Shown piece by piece: positions 11,540-22,013 of a stretch of 64,000 nt of DNA (position 1 is its first letter; every line of letters begins with the position of its first letter). The notes under the pieces are model-generated. The model was not told the DNA's origin, searched no databases, and saw only the letters and a program-made list of their open reading frames with translations. The translations under genes were made by a program, and so were the position numbers. The stretch spans positions 9,054,541 through 9,118,540 of the forward strand of contig OZ020256.1 of assembly GCA_963971285.1 (NCBI GenBank), written 5' to 3'. This stretch comes from Astropecten irregularis (taxonomy: Eukaryota; Echinodermata; Asteroidea; Paxillosida; Astropectinidae).

Positions 11540-12390
11540 ATATCCATTCACATATTATTATTTATACATGTTTTATAATTTGTCTTCACATTTTGTTGGC
11601 ATTGTGATCTATATTTTTATATAGGGATCTTTTTAACATATCAATTTGTTTTGTATCAAAATCGCTCCTACAGAAAAAGCTATTTTCTTGTGCACTGGCA
11701 AACTGTGCTACTGTATTACGCGCGCACGCACGCACGCACGCCAAAGTTTGTGTGTGGAAAAGATGTATTCATTGTATTCATCGCGCGCGCGGCACTCTTT
11801 CCAAAAACCGAAAGTGCTTAAATAAACGAACATTATGATTGGTTATCACTACCTAATAATGTAGAATTGCGGGTCTTTCTCAGAAGCAATCACAATGATT
11901 CTTACATTTTTACATTGGTCTGGACTTCTCATAAAAACACTTTTTTTAAGAAGGTTGAATGGTGGCGCCATTTTCATTTACGAAGAGTTAAAAAGAGACT
12001 AAACTGCTTGGAACTGGAATTTACACACAAAATTGGGAGAAAACACAGAAAATTTATTACGATCAATGGTAATTTTACGGGCTTTCCTCTGACTCAAAGT
12101 TCGAAATAATATTATAAACCTGTAGAAAATTTATATCCCTTTCCTACATTTGTTTAAGAAAGTAGAATGTCGGTCTGTTTTTCAGTGGTGAACGGTACTT
12201 TGAAATGGAGCGCACATTTTGATAGTTGTTCCCACAGTGCACAAATTAATGGCTGCATGGAAGCTTGAAAAGGAGCGCTTACAAATTGATATGAGAAGAT
12301 ATTTGTAATGGTGAATGTGATTTTCAATTACTATAAGGATAATTTTTATAGTATGGTAATTTGTGCTACTGTGCATTATTTTAGGTTTTT
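11540..12390. other. No gene seen
   Basis: AT-rich non-coding sequence with a short (CGCA)n/(CG)n microsatellite near 11712-11740 and a second CG-run near 11783. An open frame of 80 codons at 11867-12109 resembles nothing I know. Confidence 0.4.
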
Positions 12391-12392
12391 AA

Positions 12393-13300
12393 CCCCTTCA
12401 GGTCGGAGGACATCCATAGCAGTCCCCCGTCATGGCCTGAGAATATTCATAATTGCTTTGTTATTTCCATTGAAATCATAGAGCTATATTAAAATTACTA
12501 GAGCGCTAGCTCCGTGTAAAAAGTGATGCCTGCTGGGCGCGTCCATGTTTGTGCACAAACCTATGGAAAGCCCACAATTTTGTACGTTTTTTGTACGTTC
12601 ATTTGCATACCTGCGTTGTGTTCTATACAGGTGCATTATCGAAGCCAAATACGCCCAAAATCCGACACACCTTTGTTAAAGTCCCGTTTCATTTATCACC
12701 CTGCGCACGCACGCTCTGCACTTCAGTCACGCAATGATTGCAAGCGTCATCAAGACGTGCTACCGGTATACTGTTCGCGCATACTTGCGCGTTGCATATA
12801 GAGTGCACTCTTCGAATGGCATTCCAGTCAAAGTGTTCTTGTTCCACAGACACACACTCAAATTCAAAATGACTGCGCCCAGAACGGCTTCAAATCGTCT
12901 ACGCGCGGAGAACGCGGAGCTAGTGCTCTAGTAATTTTAATATAGCTCTATGATTGAAATGCATTGAATGGGGGCAATGTCTTGAACAAGAGGTTCTGGG
13001 AACCTTTATTGTCCACAAAGATACGCTCATTGTGGTACATTCACCTCCATAATTTGCATTTGAAAAGATCTGCATTTTCGAGTGGACTGCAATCTCTGAG
13101 TTCCAAACATCTGGGCGTGAACAGATAAGAGTGCGCCTTGAATGTGATCTTTTGTGCGATGCTCATCAACCAATGCATGCCTGCATTGTTTACGCCGAGC
13201 ACCCTGCACACAAAGCTGGGCCAGATGACCTCTATTGTTGCCGGTGGCTGATAATGAGGTCGGAACAAGCAGGGCTGAAAATAATCCCGGGCTGAAGGGG
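12393..13300. mobile_element. piggyBac-type TIR element (TTAA target duplication)
   Basis: The ends are CCCCTTCAG...CTGAAGGGG, flanked on both sides by TTAA (12389-12392 and 13301-13304). A TTAA duplication with CCC-starting termini is typical of the piggyBac superfamily. No transposase frame is visible, so it is non-autonomous. It carries an inserted P-type element at 12477-12952. Confidence 0.65.
12477..12952. mobile_element. P-type MITE, 476 bp, 8-bp target duplication
   Basis: The inverted repeats begin CATAGAGCTATATTAAAATT and run for about 40 bp (12477-12515 and 12914-12952). ATTGAAAT is duplicated on both sides (12469-12476 and 12953-12960). The 8-bp duplication and the CATAG start match the larger element at 42676-49182. 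It is nested inside the piggyBac-type element and has no coding capacity that I recognise. Confidence 0.7.
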
Positions 13301-13412
13301 TTAAATAAATATTGTATTTTCTTGTACAGTTATTTATTAAACTGCTACTGTGTAAAATAATTATATTAGGTGTTAAAACTTATTATATTTTAAAATGAAA
13401 CTTAACATTTTT

Positions 13413-14466
13413 AGGTGGTGGTACATTGATGATGTATTCTTTATCTAGACAAGTGATGAGAATAGTTTAAGCTCTTTCATTAACCACACCAATTGTTTTC
13501 ACAGGACTAACAAATTCACAGCAGAAGTCTCCCACCATGAGGCCCACTTCCTTGATGTCACCATCCGCAAGGAAGAGGACACACTAATCACTGACCTGTA
13601 TTCTAAGCCCACATATACCCACCAGTACCACCATGCCACCAGCTGCCACCCCAAGCATTGCAAGACTGGTATAGCATATAGTCAGGCCCTCAGACTCAGA
13701 CGAATCTGTTCTAATGATTCTGATTTCTCCAAACACACACAGGAACTGAAGAAACACTTAGTTGCAAGAGGCCACAGCTCTCGCAGGGTGCAGAGTGCCA
13801 TTGAGAGAACTCGTGCTCTTCCCAGAGCGGCAGTTCTCCAAGAGAAAGCCCCCAGCGATGATACTTGTACTAATAACAAAGTTGCTCTAGTGACTACTTT
13901 CCATCCCTCTCTTCCCCTGTTACGCAGAATCACTAATGATAGCCATCACATTCTTCACAACTCGGACCGTCTCCTCAGCGCCATCCCAGAAAAGCCCATC
14001 TTGGCCTACAGACGTCCCCGTAACCTCCGCGACTTGATTGTCAGGGCTGAGGTTCCACCAACTAATAATGTCTCTCACCCTGTCACGGTGTCACCCATCC
14101 AGCATGGGACATTCAAATGTAACTCGAGATGCATAGTCTGCCAGCACCATATCCATGAGTCTGATTCTTTCACAGGCAATGGCTCCACCCATAAGACCAA
14201 AGGGAACATCACCTGCACTACATCTAATGTCATTTATCTCATCTCTTGCAGGGTATGCAACATTCAGTATGTCGGTGAAACCAAGAATACCCTTATAAGA
14301 AACGATTCTATGGTCACAGGTTAACAGTCAAAGCTCAGAAACCCGACACCCCAGTGGGTCTCCACTTCAATCTCCCTAATCACAATTTCTGATATGGTCT
14401 TGCAGGGCACTGAATCACTTGTCCACCGCAGGGACTTGGTCCGGCTGAGCAGGGAGAAAGTTTAGA
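13413..14466 (+). pseudogene. Penelope-like element, RT C-terminus plus GIY-YIG domain
   Basis: The frame opens with 'RWWYIDDVFFI' (RT catalytic YIDD, 13422-13433), a stop, then a conserved PLE segment ('AHFLDVTIRKEEDT', 'DLYSKPTYTHQYHHATS'). It continues in the open frame 13788-14324 with a CxxxCxxC segment ('CNSRCIVCQHH') and the GIY-YIG box 'VIYLISCRVCNIQYVGETK' at about 14228-14285. A frameshift follows; the rest of the nuclease domain, with its GHR and NHNF segments, continues in another frame with further stops. The N-terminal RT part is missing (5' truncation). PLEs prime at chromosomal nicks made by this nuclease; the copy is dead. Confidence 0.85.
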
Positions 14467-14898
14467 TTAAAATATTACAAACTATACAGCCTCACGGACT
14501 AAATCTCCAGGAAGGAAATTACTAATATTCTTGTTTGGTTATCTCCTTTTCATTCATCTACAGGTGCTCTATAATCCCTCCTGCTTTTTATACTCTACTT
14601 CTCCATCTTGATCTCTAATCCTCTAATTACCTTCTTTCTTAATCCCTATTCCCAAGCCCCATTCTTCTCAACCCCTTTGTAGTCTGGCAACTTTGATCTG
14701 GCCTACCTGTTCCCTCTTTGTCTAACCAATCCCCCATCTATTGTCCTGATCCCCTTATCCATTAATTTGTGTTTCTATTCACTTGCATGTTCTTGTCCTT
14801 CATCATTTAGCCTTTGAGAAAGATCCTGCTAGGATCGAAACATGTCAGGCCCTCCTAACTCTAAGCATTTAACAGTTTTAGCAGGGGAGCTAAGATAA
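14467..14898 (+). other. 3' untranslated tail of the PLE
   Basis: Pyrimidine-rich, non-coding sequence follows the PLE remnant and ends with a hammerhead-like motif (14811-14848). It is bounded on the right by the first family C hairpin at 14901. Confidence 0.5.
14811..14848 (+). ncRNA. Degenerate hammerhead ribozyme motif of a PLE
   Basis: Helix II is GATCC (14822-14826) with GGATC (14832-14836). GAAAC follows (14837-14841) and then GTC (14844-14846), the order expected in a minimal hammerhead with a very short helix III. The core box that should read CTGATGA is TTGAGAA here, so catalysis is unlikely. Hammerhead motifs are known in many PLEs, and the position just past the PLE coding remnant supports the reading. 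Confidence 0.45.
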
Positions 14899-16237
14899 TT
14901 AGCTGTTTCGCATGCAACGGAACAGCTTTTGTTTTTCTTATTTTTTTTTTCTTTTTACCTTTTTTTAGCTGTTTCGCATGCAGCGGAACAGCTTTTGTTT
15001 TTCTTATTAGCTGTTTCGCATGCAGCGGAACAGCTTTTGTTTTTCTTATTTTTTTTTTCTTTTTTTTTTTTTTATTCCACTTTTTTCCCATAGACATAAC
15101 ACAGGGTTTTTATACAAGTCACTTCTACCCTTATGCTAATTCCGATCAACTTCATACTTGGCACATAGTTAGACCACCACCCCGAATAGTGCCCCGCGTA
15201 TGTACGTCATCATGACGTCATCACGTGCACAGTTACGTAATCATAAAAGTGCAAATTTTAGGGCTCTTTATCTCCGGAACGGCAAGTCCGATGCAACTCA
15301 AACTTGGTATGTAAGTATATGGGGACGTGTTATAGACAAAAATTGCAGTCACGTGTCGATGACGTCATCGTGTGATTTTATACGAATTATTCAATTTTTG
15401 GACCTTTTCTTTATATCTCCTGAACGACAAATCGCAATTTCGAAATTCTTTCGGTAAAATGTTTGTTATGTTACAGGCATATGCCACAAAATACCAAAAA
15501 GTGGTGACGTCATGATGACGTCATCAAAAAGCCGATTTTCTGATTCACATATAAGGGAATATCCGATGGTGATGAAACTTGGTGGATAGGTAGGGAATGG
15601 TACTAGTATCCTAAATCTAAAGTGACGTCACGATGACGTCATCGGCTGATTTTTTATTGATTTTTGAATAATTAATTCTGCCATTTTTTCACGGAAACAC
15701 ATAGAAGCGAATATCCGATCGAAATGAAACTTGGTGGGTAGGTAGGAAATGGTACTTGTATCCCTTATATGAAGTGACGTCACGATGACGTCATCGATTG
15801 AATTTTTATTGATTTTTTTTAATCATTAATTTTGCCATTTAGAGTCAAACATAACACAAAACACGGGCCTTGGAAATTCTTGGACCGCTGATATGGCTAT
15901 CCATAGTAGTGGGCCAATTGTGTACATGTTAACGTAGTACGACGAGCTAGGAAATCAGTCATTTTGCTGTTTCCACCGCCCATGCACAACCATACATACT
16001 CTGCGTGCTGGCCTATAGTAGACTCTGCCCGCATTTCTGTGTTTCTCATGGTCGTGTGTATGTACATGTACCTTTATGTATATTTATGGACGAGTGACGA
16101 CGCTCCTTATAGTTGTTTACGACTATTAAAACACCGCAATTTCTCTGTACTGGGACAATTGCGTTCATGTTTGTTCTTCATATTATTTATAAAAACATAC
16201 GCGAAACAGCTCAGTGTTTGTCAACAAACACATCTAG
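14899..16237 (+). mobile_element. Helitron2-like family C copy with three 5' hairpins
   Basis: Three 5' hairpins of the form AGCTGTTTCGCatgcagCGGAACAGCT lie at 14901-14927, 14967-14993 and 15009-15035, each followed by 'tttgtttttctta' and T runs. The body starts 'attccacttttttcccatag' and carries repeated palindromes (TGACGTCATCACGTG, TGACGTCATGATGACGTCATC, TGACGTCACGATGACGTCATC). The 3' end is CGAAACAGCTC, hairpin GTGTTTGTcaACAAACAC, then CTAG (16234-16237). AGCTGTTTCG/CGAAACAGCT at the two ends are inverted copies. Confidence 0.7.
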
Positions 16238-17444
16238 TTTTTTTTTTCTTATTATTATTTTTTTTTATTCCACTTTTTTCCCATAGACATAACACAGGGA
16301 TTTTCTACAAGTCACTTCTACCATTATGCAAATTCCGATCAACTTCATACTTGGCACATAGTTAGACCACCACCCCGAATAGTGTCCCGTGTAAGTACGT
16401 CATCGTGACGTCATCACGTGCACAATTACGTCATCATAAAAGTGCAAATTTTAAGGCTCTTTATCTCCGGAACGGCAAGTCGGATGCAACTCAAACTTGG
16501 TATTTAAGTATATGGGGACGTGCTATAGACAAAAATTGCAGTCACGTGTTGATGACCTCATCATGTGATTTTATACGAATTATTCAATTTTTGTACCTTT
16601 TCTTTATATCTCATGAACGACAAATCATATTTTCAAAATTCTTTCGGTATTAATGTTTGTTAGTTATAGGCATATGCCACAATTTACCAAAAAGGTGTGA
16701 CGTCATGATGACGTCATCAAAAAGCCGATTTTCAGGTTCACACATATATATATAAGGGAATATCCGATGGTGTTGAAACTTGGTGGGTAGGTAGGGAATG
16801 GTACTAGTATCAAAAATATGAAGTGACGTCACGATGACGTCATCGGCTGATTTTTTATCGATTTTTGAATATTTCATTTTGCCATTTTTCCCCAGAAACA
16901 CATATAAGCGAATATCCGATCGTAATGAAACTTGGTGGGTAGGTAGGAAATGGTATAATTAGTATCCCTAATGTGAAGTGACGTCACAATGACGTCATAA
17001 ACTGATTTTTTTAATAATTAATTTAGCCATTTAGAGTCAAACATACATAACACAAAACACGGGCTTTGGAACTTTTTGGACCGCTGATATGGCTATTGGC
17101 TATCCATAGTAGTGGGCCAATTGAATACACGTAAACGTAGCACGACAACCTAGAAAATCAGTCATTTTGCTGTTTTCGCCGCCCATAAGCACAACCATAC
17201 ATACTATGCGCACTGGCATATAGTAGACTTTGCCATTTCTGTGTTTCTCATGGCCGTGTGTATACCTCTATCTGTATATGTGTATTGATGGATGAGTGAC
17301 GACGCTCCTGGTAGTTGTTTAGAATCATAAGACACCGCTGATAAACTATTTCTCTGTCCTGGGTAAATTTTATATATATTATATGTATTTTGTAAAACAT
17401 ACGCGAAACAGCTCAGTGTTTGTTAACTACAAACACAGGTCTAG
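16238..17444 (+). mobile_element. Helitron2-like family C copy, headless
   Basis: It begins directly after the preceding CTAG with a T-rich tract and 'ttccacttttttcccatag', without a 5' hairpin. The body is closely similar to its neighbours and ends with GTGTTTGTtaactACAAACAC and CTAG (17441-17444). A short (TA)n occurs near 16744. Confidence 0.7.
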
Positions 17445-18488
17445 TTTTTCTTTTTTTTTTTCTTTTTCCACTTTTTTCCCATAGACATAACACAGGGGTT
17501 TTCTAAGAGCCACTTCTACCATCATGCCAATTCCAATCAACTTCATACTTGGCACGTAGTTAGACCAACACCCCGAATAGTGTCCCGCGTATGAACGTCA
17601 TCGTGACGTCATCACGTGCACAATTACGTCATCATAAAAGTGCAAATTTTAGGGCTCTTTATCTCCGGAACGGCAATTCCGATGCAGCTCAAACTTGGTA
17701 TGTAAGTATATGGGGACGTGTTATACACAAAAATTGCAGTCACGTGTTGATGACGTCATCATGTGATTTTATACGAATTATTCAATTTTTGGACCTTTTC
17801 TTTATATCTCATGAACGACAAATCGTATTTTCGAAATTCTTTCGGCAAAATGTTTGTTAGGCTATAGGCACATGCCACAAAATACCAAAAAGGTGTGACG
17901 TCATGATGACGTCATCAAAAAGCCGATTTTCAGATTCACATACACTGTATAAGGGAATATCCGATGGTGTTGAAACTTGGTGGGTAGGTAGGGAATGGTA
18001 TTAGTATCCCAAATGCAAAGTGACGTCACGATGACCTCATCAACTGATTTTTGATTTTTTAAATAATTAATTTAACCATTTAGAGTCAAAAATAACACAA
18101 AACACGGGCTTCGGAACTTTTGGACCGCTGATATGGCTATCCATAGTAGTCGGCCAATTGTGTACACGTAAACGTAGCACGACAACCTAGAAAATCAGTC
18201 ATTTTGCTGTTTCCGCCGCCCATAAGCACAACCATACATACTATGCGCGCTGGCCTATAGTAGACTGCCATTTCTGTGTTTTTCATGGCCGTGTGTATGT
18301 ACTGAACTGACCATATCTGTATACGTGTACTGATGGATGAGTGACGCTCCTGGTAGTTGTTTAGGACAATTAATACACCGCTGATAAACTATTTCTCTGT
18401 CCTGGGTCAATTTTATATATATTATATATATTTTCTAAAACATGACACGAAACAGCTCAGTGTTTGTTAACTACAAACACAGGTCTAG
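17445..18488 (+). mobile_element. Helitron2-like family C copy, headless
   Basis: This is the third tandem body, starting in a T/C-rich tract after CTAG and ending with the same 3' hairpin and CTAG at 18485-18488, followed by 'tttctattg'. One of the internal palindrome-bearing segments present in the other copies is missing (about 18020-18060), which makes it the shortest of the three. Confidence 0.7.
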
Positions 18489-18733
18489 TTTCTATTGTGT
18501 TTTTTAAATGCAAATAGCAATAAATAAATGAATGAATAAATGAATATAGGGGAAAACATTTGACTAATGTATAATTTGCTTAATTATACTGAAAACAATC
18601 AAAATCCCGGTTTGTCTCCCATGATTTTATTTTTAAAATTTTGGACCTGTTTAATTTTGATCATCATTCTATTCAGAAATGGTTTCAGGTGTTATATAAG
18701 CGCTAAGGCCTCTGTGCTAGTTAATTTTTTTCA
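18489..18733. other. No gene seen
   Basis: AT-rich spacer with a short AATGA/AATAA repeat ('aataaatgaatgaataaatg', near 18520). The T run at its end is half of the target duplication of the next element. Confidence 0.4.
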
Positions 18734-19726
18734 TAGTCTTGGTTCAAGACTGTATTGGTGTGGATACTCGAACCGCACTGACCATACGTGTGTACGTACA
18801 GGTAATCCGCACACACGTACGCACGGAACTATCACTAATACAGTCTTGGGAATCGTGTAAAATCTCCCCCGAAATCGGGGGGAAACACACTGCGCATGCG
18901 TTGCATCTAAAGTCGGGCGCTGCCCATTTTCTGCTCACGCACGTGCATACACGTAAACAAGGCACCCCATGAAGTTACACAATAGTATGGTACTGTACAG
19001 TATACGTGCCTTTTGGTGAAAATTTCGACGATGTGACTTGGCGAAAGTTGGGGAGATATATGACTGTGTATTTCAGTGCCTAATTTACAACATAATGTAG
19101 AAATCCACGGTTGCTGAATTATTGTACCTTGTAATACTATAATTCCATTGCATTTGGTAAAAACAAACACGAAGCAAGGAGTTTTAAACGTGGTATTTAA
19201 GTATTATTTAGCCTGAGGCCTACAGTGAAACACTCCATTTTAAGTTACATGTAGGCATGTAGGCCTATAAACAAAAACATTTACACTGTTCATAATTTGT
19301 AGCTCTTTGATAATTCACACTGTATACAACGTGCATGGTACATACACCTGTACACCGCATACATAGCAATACCCACAGGTCGGCCGTGGGAATGCAGCGA
19401 TCTCTGCATTGTTTGACCCGGGCGTTGCCATGGGAGCTGACCACAGGCCTCGAAGTTCAGGTTTTGCCTATGGGGAATGACCATCTATGACCAGCGTCAT
19501 TCTTATATATCATACATTTTCAACAGTGTGCCATGGTGACGAAGTAGCGCGCTACATACATTATACTAACGAGGTGCACGCGCAACTCACAGCCCTTACA
19601 CGATTCCCAAGACTACATGTATGTTATAGTAGGCCTTTACGAATGGGTGTACGTACGTGCGTGTCAGTGCGGATAATCGGTTCGTACGTTCGAGTACGGT
19701 AATAACATAGTCGTGGACCAAGACTA
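18734..19726. mobile_element. Hairpin-ended TIR element (TAGTCTTG family), 993 bp
   Basis: The left end TAGTCTTGGTTCAAGACTG and the inverted right end TAGTCTTGGTCCACGACTA are each nearly self-palindromic. The inverted repeats extend, imperfectly, for about 130 bp. The flanks are TTTTTTTCA (18725-18733) and TTTTTTTAA (19727-19735), an 8-of-9 match to a 9-bp target duplication. It has no transposase frame. Copies at 35564 and 57118 share the termini. Confidence 0.65.
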
Positions 19727-19737
19727 TTTTTTTAATT

Positions 19738-19836
19738 GAAAAGTGAATAAAGAAAAATTGACTGGAGCGGGATTCAAACCGGCGACCTCCTGAATACCGT
19801 ACAGGCGCTCTACCAACTGAGCCATCCAGCCCTACG
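19738..19836 (-). repeat. tRNA-derived SINE-like sequence
   Basis: On the minus strand 19831-19760 folds as a tRNA: acceptor GGCTGGA/TCCAGTC, D arm GCTC...GAGC, box A TGGCTCAGTTGG, and box B GGTTTGAATCC. The anticodon arm (CCTG...CAGG) has a mismatch, the residue expected to be U33 is not T, and the T stem has one mismatch. It continues downstream into 'aatttttctttattcac' and an A run. It is therefore a tRNA-derived SINE head or dead tRNA rather than a working tRNA gene. Confidence 0.6.
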
Positions 19837-19974
19837 TTGGTGGTGACCCCAATAGTCAACTATCTTTGTTCGTTTGGCAGTCAGAAGCCATGAAACCACG
19901 CACACACCGCCACACCCCAGGGATCGTTTCAATGATACACGCAACAATGCTGCAAATGGTTTTTTTGTCAGAAT

Positions 19975-21540
19975 CTTTTCCTGTTGAGCAAGGTTGCAGG
20001 CAGGGGGAATGGTTAAAGTCCTTATTTGTTTCTTTTGTGTGCTGAAATTCTGTTGAAAATGGTCAGCAGAGATAATATTTTGAAGGGATCAGAATTCAGG
20101 CTTTCACAATATGCAGATAAAACTGTGTTTTTCTTAGACGGTTCAGAAACTTCTTTAACTAGAGCCTTTAAACTTTTAGTGAATTTTGCTAGTATGTCTG
20201 GCCTAAAAGTTAACATGCAAAAGACTAACGCAATGTGGATTGGGAGTAACAAGGGAAGACAAAAAAGGTATTTGCTCTGGTATTGAGTTGAATTGGGTCG
20301 ACCATCAGGGTAGCTTCAGAGCTCTTGGCATTGATTTTGCTATCAATCTTGAGAGTATGGTTGATATTAACTACAACAAGGTTTTTGGTTCTATACACAC
20401 TGGGCAATGGTCAAAACGTAACCTGACAGTGCTGGGCAGAATTACCATAGTTAAATCTCTTATTTTGTCGAAGCTTACATTTCTTGTTTTAACCCTTCCA
20501 GACCCTTCAAAATTGTTTATCAAGAACCTAGATTCTCTGTTGTTCAATTTCATTTGGAAAGGGGTTACTAGACAGGGTTACAAGGAATCAAATAATTCAG
20601 AATTATAGCCAAGGAGGGGTTAAAATGGTGGAAGTTCGATCCTATATCAGTGCTCTGAAGTGTACATGGATACGCAACCTCGGGTTGGAGATTTCTATTT
20701 CTGAAACTATCCAACATTCAGAACTTGCTTTTCCTTGATGGGGGCCATGTCCATAATGCTCAAACACTCCAGAGGTCTGCTCATCCTAATGGTTTTTGGA
20801 TAGACGTTCTTCTTCCTGATTGAGCTCTTTTGTACAAAATCACCAGACGATTGAACAAAATGATTCCCAAACTACATGTACTAATTTGGACAAAGTATTT
20901 GCTTCCCTTTTATTCCATTCAACTTAAGGTTTTTGCTGCGGGACGAAAAAGGTTCTAGCCATATTTGCAACTGTCTTTACTCCTCTAAAAAAGTTTCATA
21001 TAACTTTATAGTCAAATTGGAAACCAAACTGAATGTTAGCCTTACAAATTTAAATTGGGTGATTTTGTGTAATATTCCTTTTAGCAGTACAAATGATACC
21101 AGATTAAGGTGGTTCCAGTAAAGACTAGTTCACAGAATTCTTGGTGTGAACTCCTTTTTGGCTAAAATTGGTAAAAAAGATACTGCTCTGTGTACTTTCT
21201 GTAAAGCAGAAAATGAAACACTTATTCATCTATTTTGCAAGTGTGAAATATCGTCTAGGTTTTGGTCAAGTTAAGGACTGGTTTGAAAAGGCTCTGAATT
21301 TTTTCTTTTATTTAGATGATACGGCTATTGTATTCGGTGTACGTAGAAAATTATAGAGTGCTCTAAACCTGGTCCTTTTATTATGTCGCTTTCACATAGA
21401 GATGAAGATGATGAATAGCAAACCTTCCCTTTACACTGTTAAAAGACGTTCTATGCAATATTATGTTAAAGAAAAGTACATTTAATGGTAAATGGGACGC
21501 CTTTGAAGCACTGTGTTAAAATCAATGTTATGTTTTATTG
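19975..21540 (+). pseudogene. L1/Tx1-like LINE remnant (RT and C-terminal part)
   Basis: Readable pieces are 'GCRQG' (RT motif B, 19990), 'CAEILLKMVSRDNILKGSEF', 'RLSQYADKTVFFLDGSE' (the usual ADD box is ADK here), 'MSGLKVNMQKTNAMWIGS', 'RALGIDFAINLESMVDINYN', 'LLFNFIWKGVTRQGYKE' and, near 21180, 'CTFCKAENETLIHLFCKC', a CxxC...HxxxxC finger usual at the C-terminus of L1-like elements. Several frameshifts and stops separate them. The 5' part (endonuclease, RT start) is absent. Confidence 0.75.
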
Positions 21541-22013
21541 AAAACAAATATATATTTCAGAATTTAGGACTGGTAAGCGAAATGGCTCTAAAGTAATTTC
21601 TGTATTAAATGAAAGTGAGAAGTTTATGATTAAATAAAACATTCCTCCGGGGAAAACAATTATCCAAGGCAGATTACAAAAGGCTCTTTCCTAATGAGCA
21701 GTTGTAGTCAACACATACCAAGCTACAAACCTACACAGGTGAGAAAATTGTGCCCGAAGGTCTGCTGAATGTGAATGTGCAACTGGTACAAAGATCAGCA
21801 ACATACCGGCAAGATATCATCAATGGCACAAGTACACCACTTTTGGCTATTGGCTATTGGAGATTGGCTATCCCACATCAAATTGAATTGGCCAAACCTT
21901 TTTGTCATGACGACTGCCCCATCATCGATAAGTGGGCAAAACCAAAGAAAAGCTACAACCAAAAGTGGAAGCCTGTAGAAACCAGTGATTGGGCAACTCA
22001 AATTGTCTCTGTA

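Noticed and set aside
16650..16901. Minus-strand frame across family C palindromes
   Set aside because: Palindromic, low-information region; not preserved in the other family C copies.
19760..19831. Functional tRNA gene
   Set aside because: Anticodon loop lacks the expected T33, the anticodon and T stems have mismatches, and a SINE-like tail follows.
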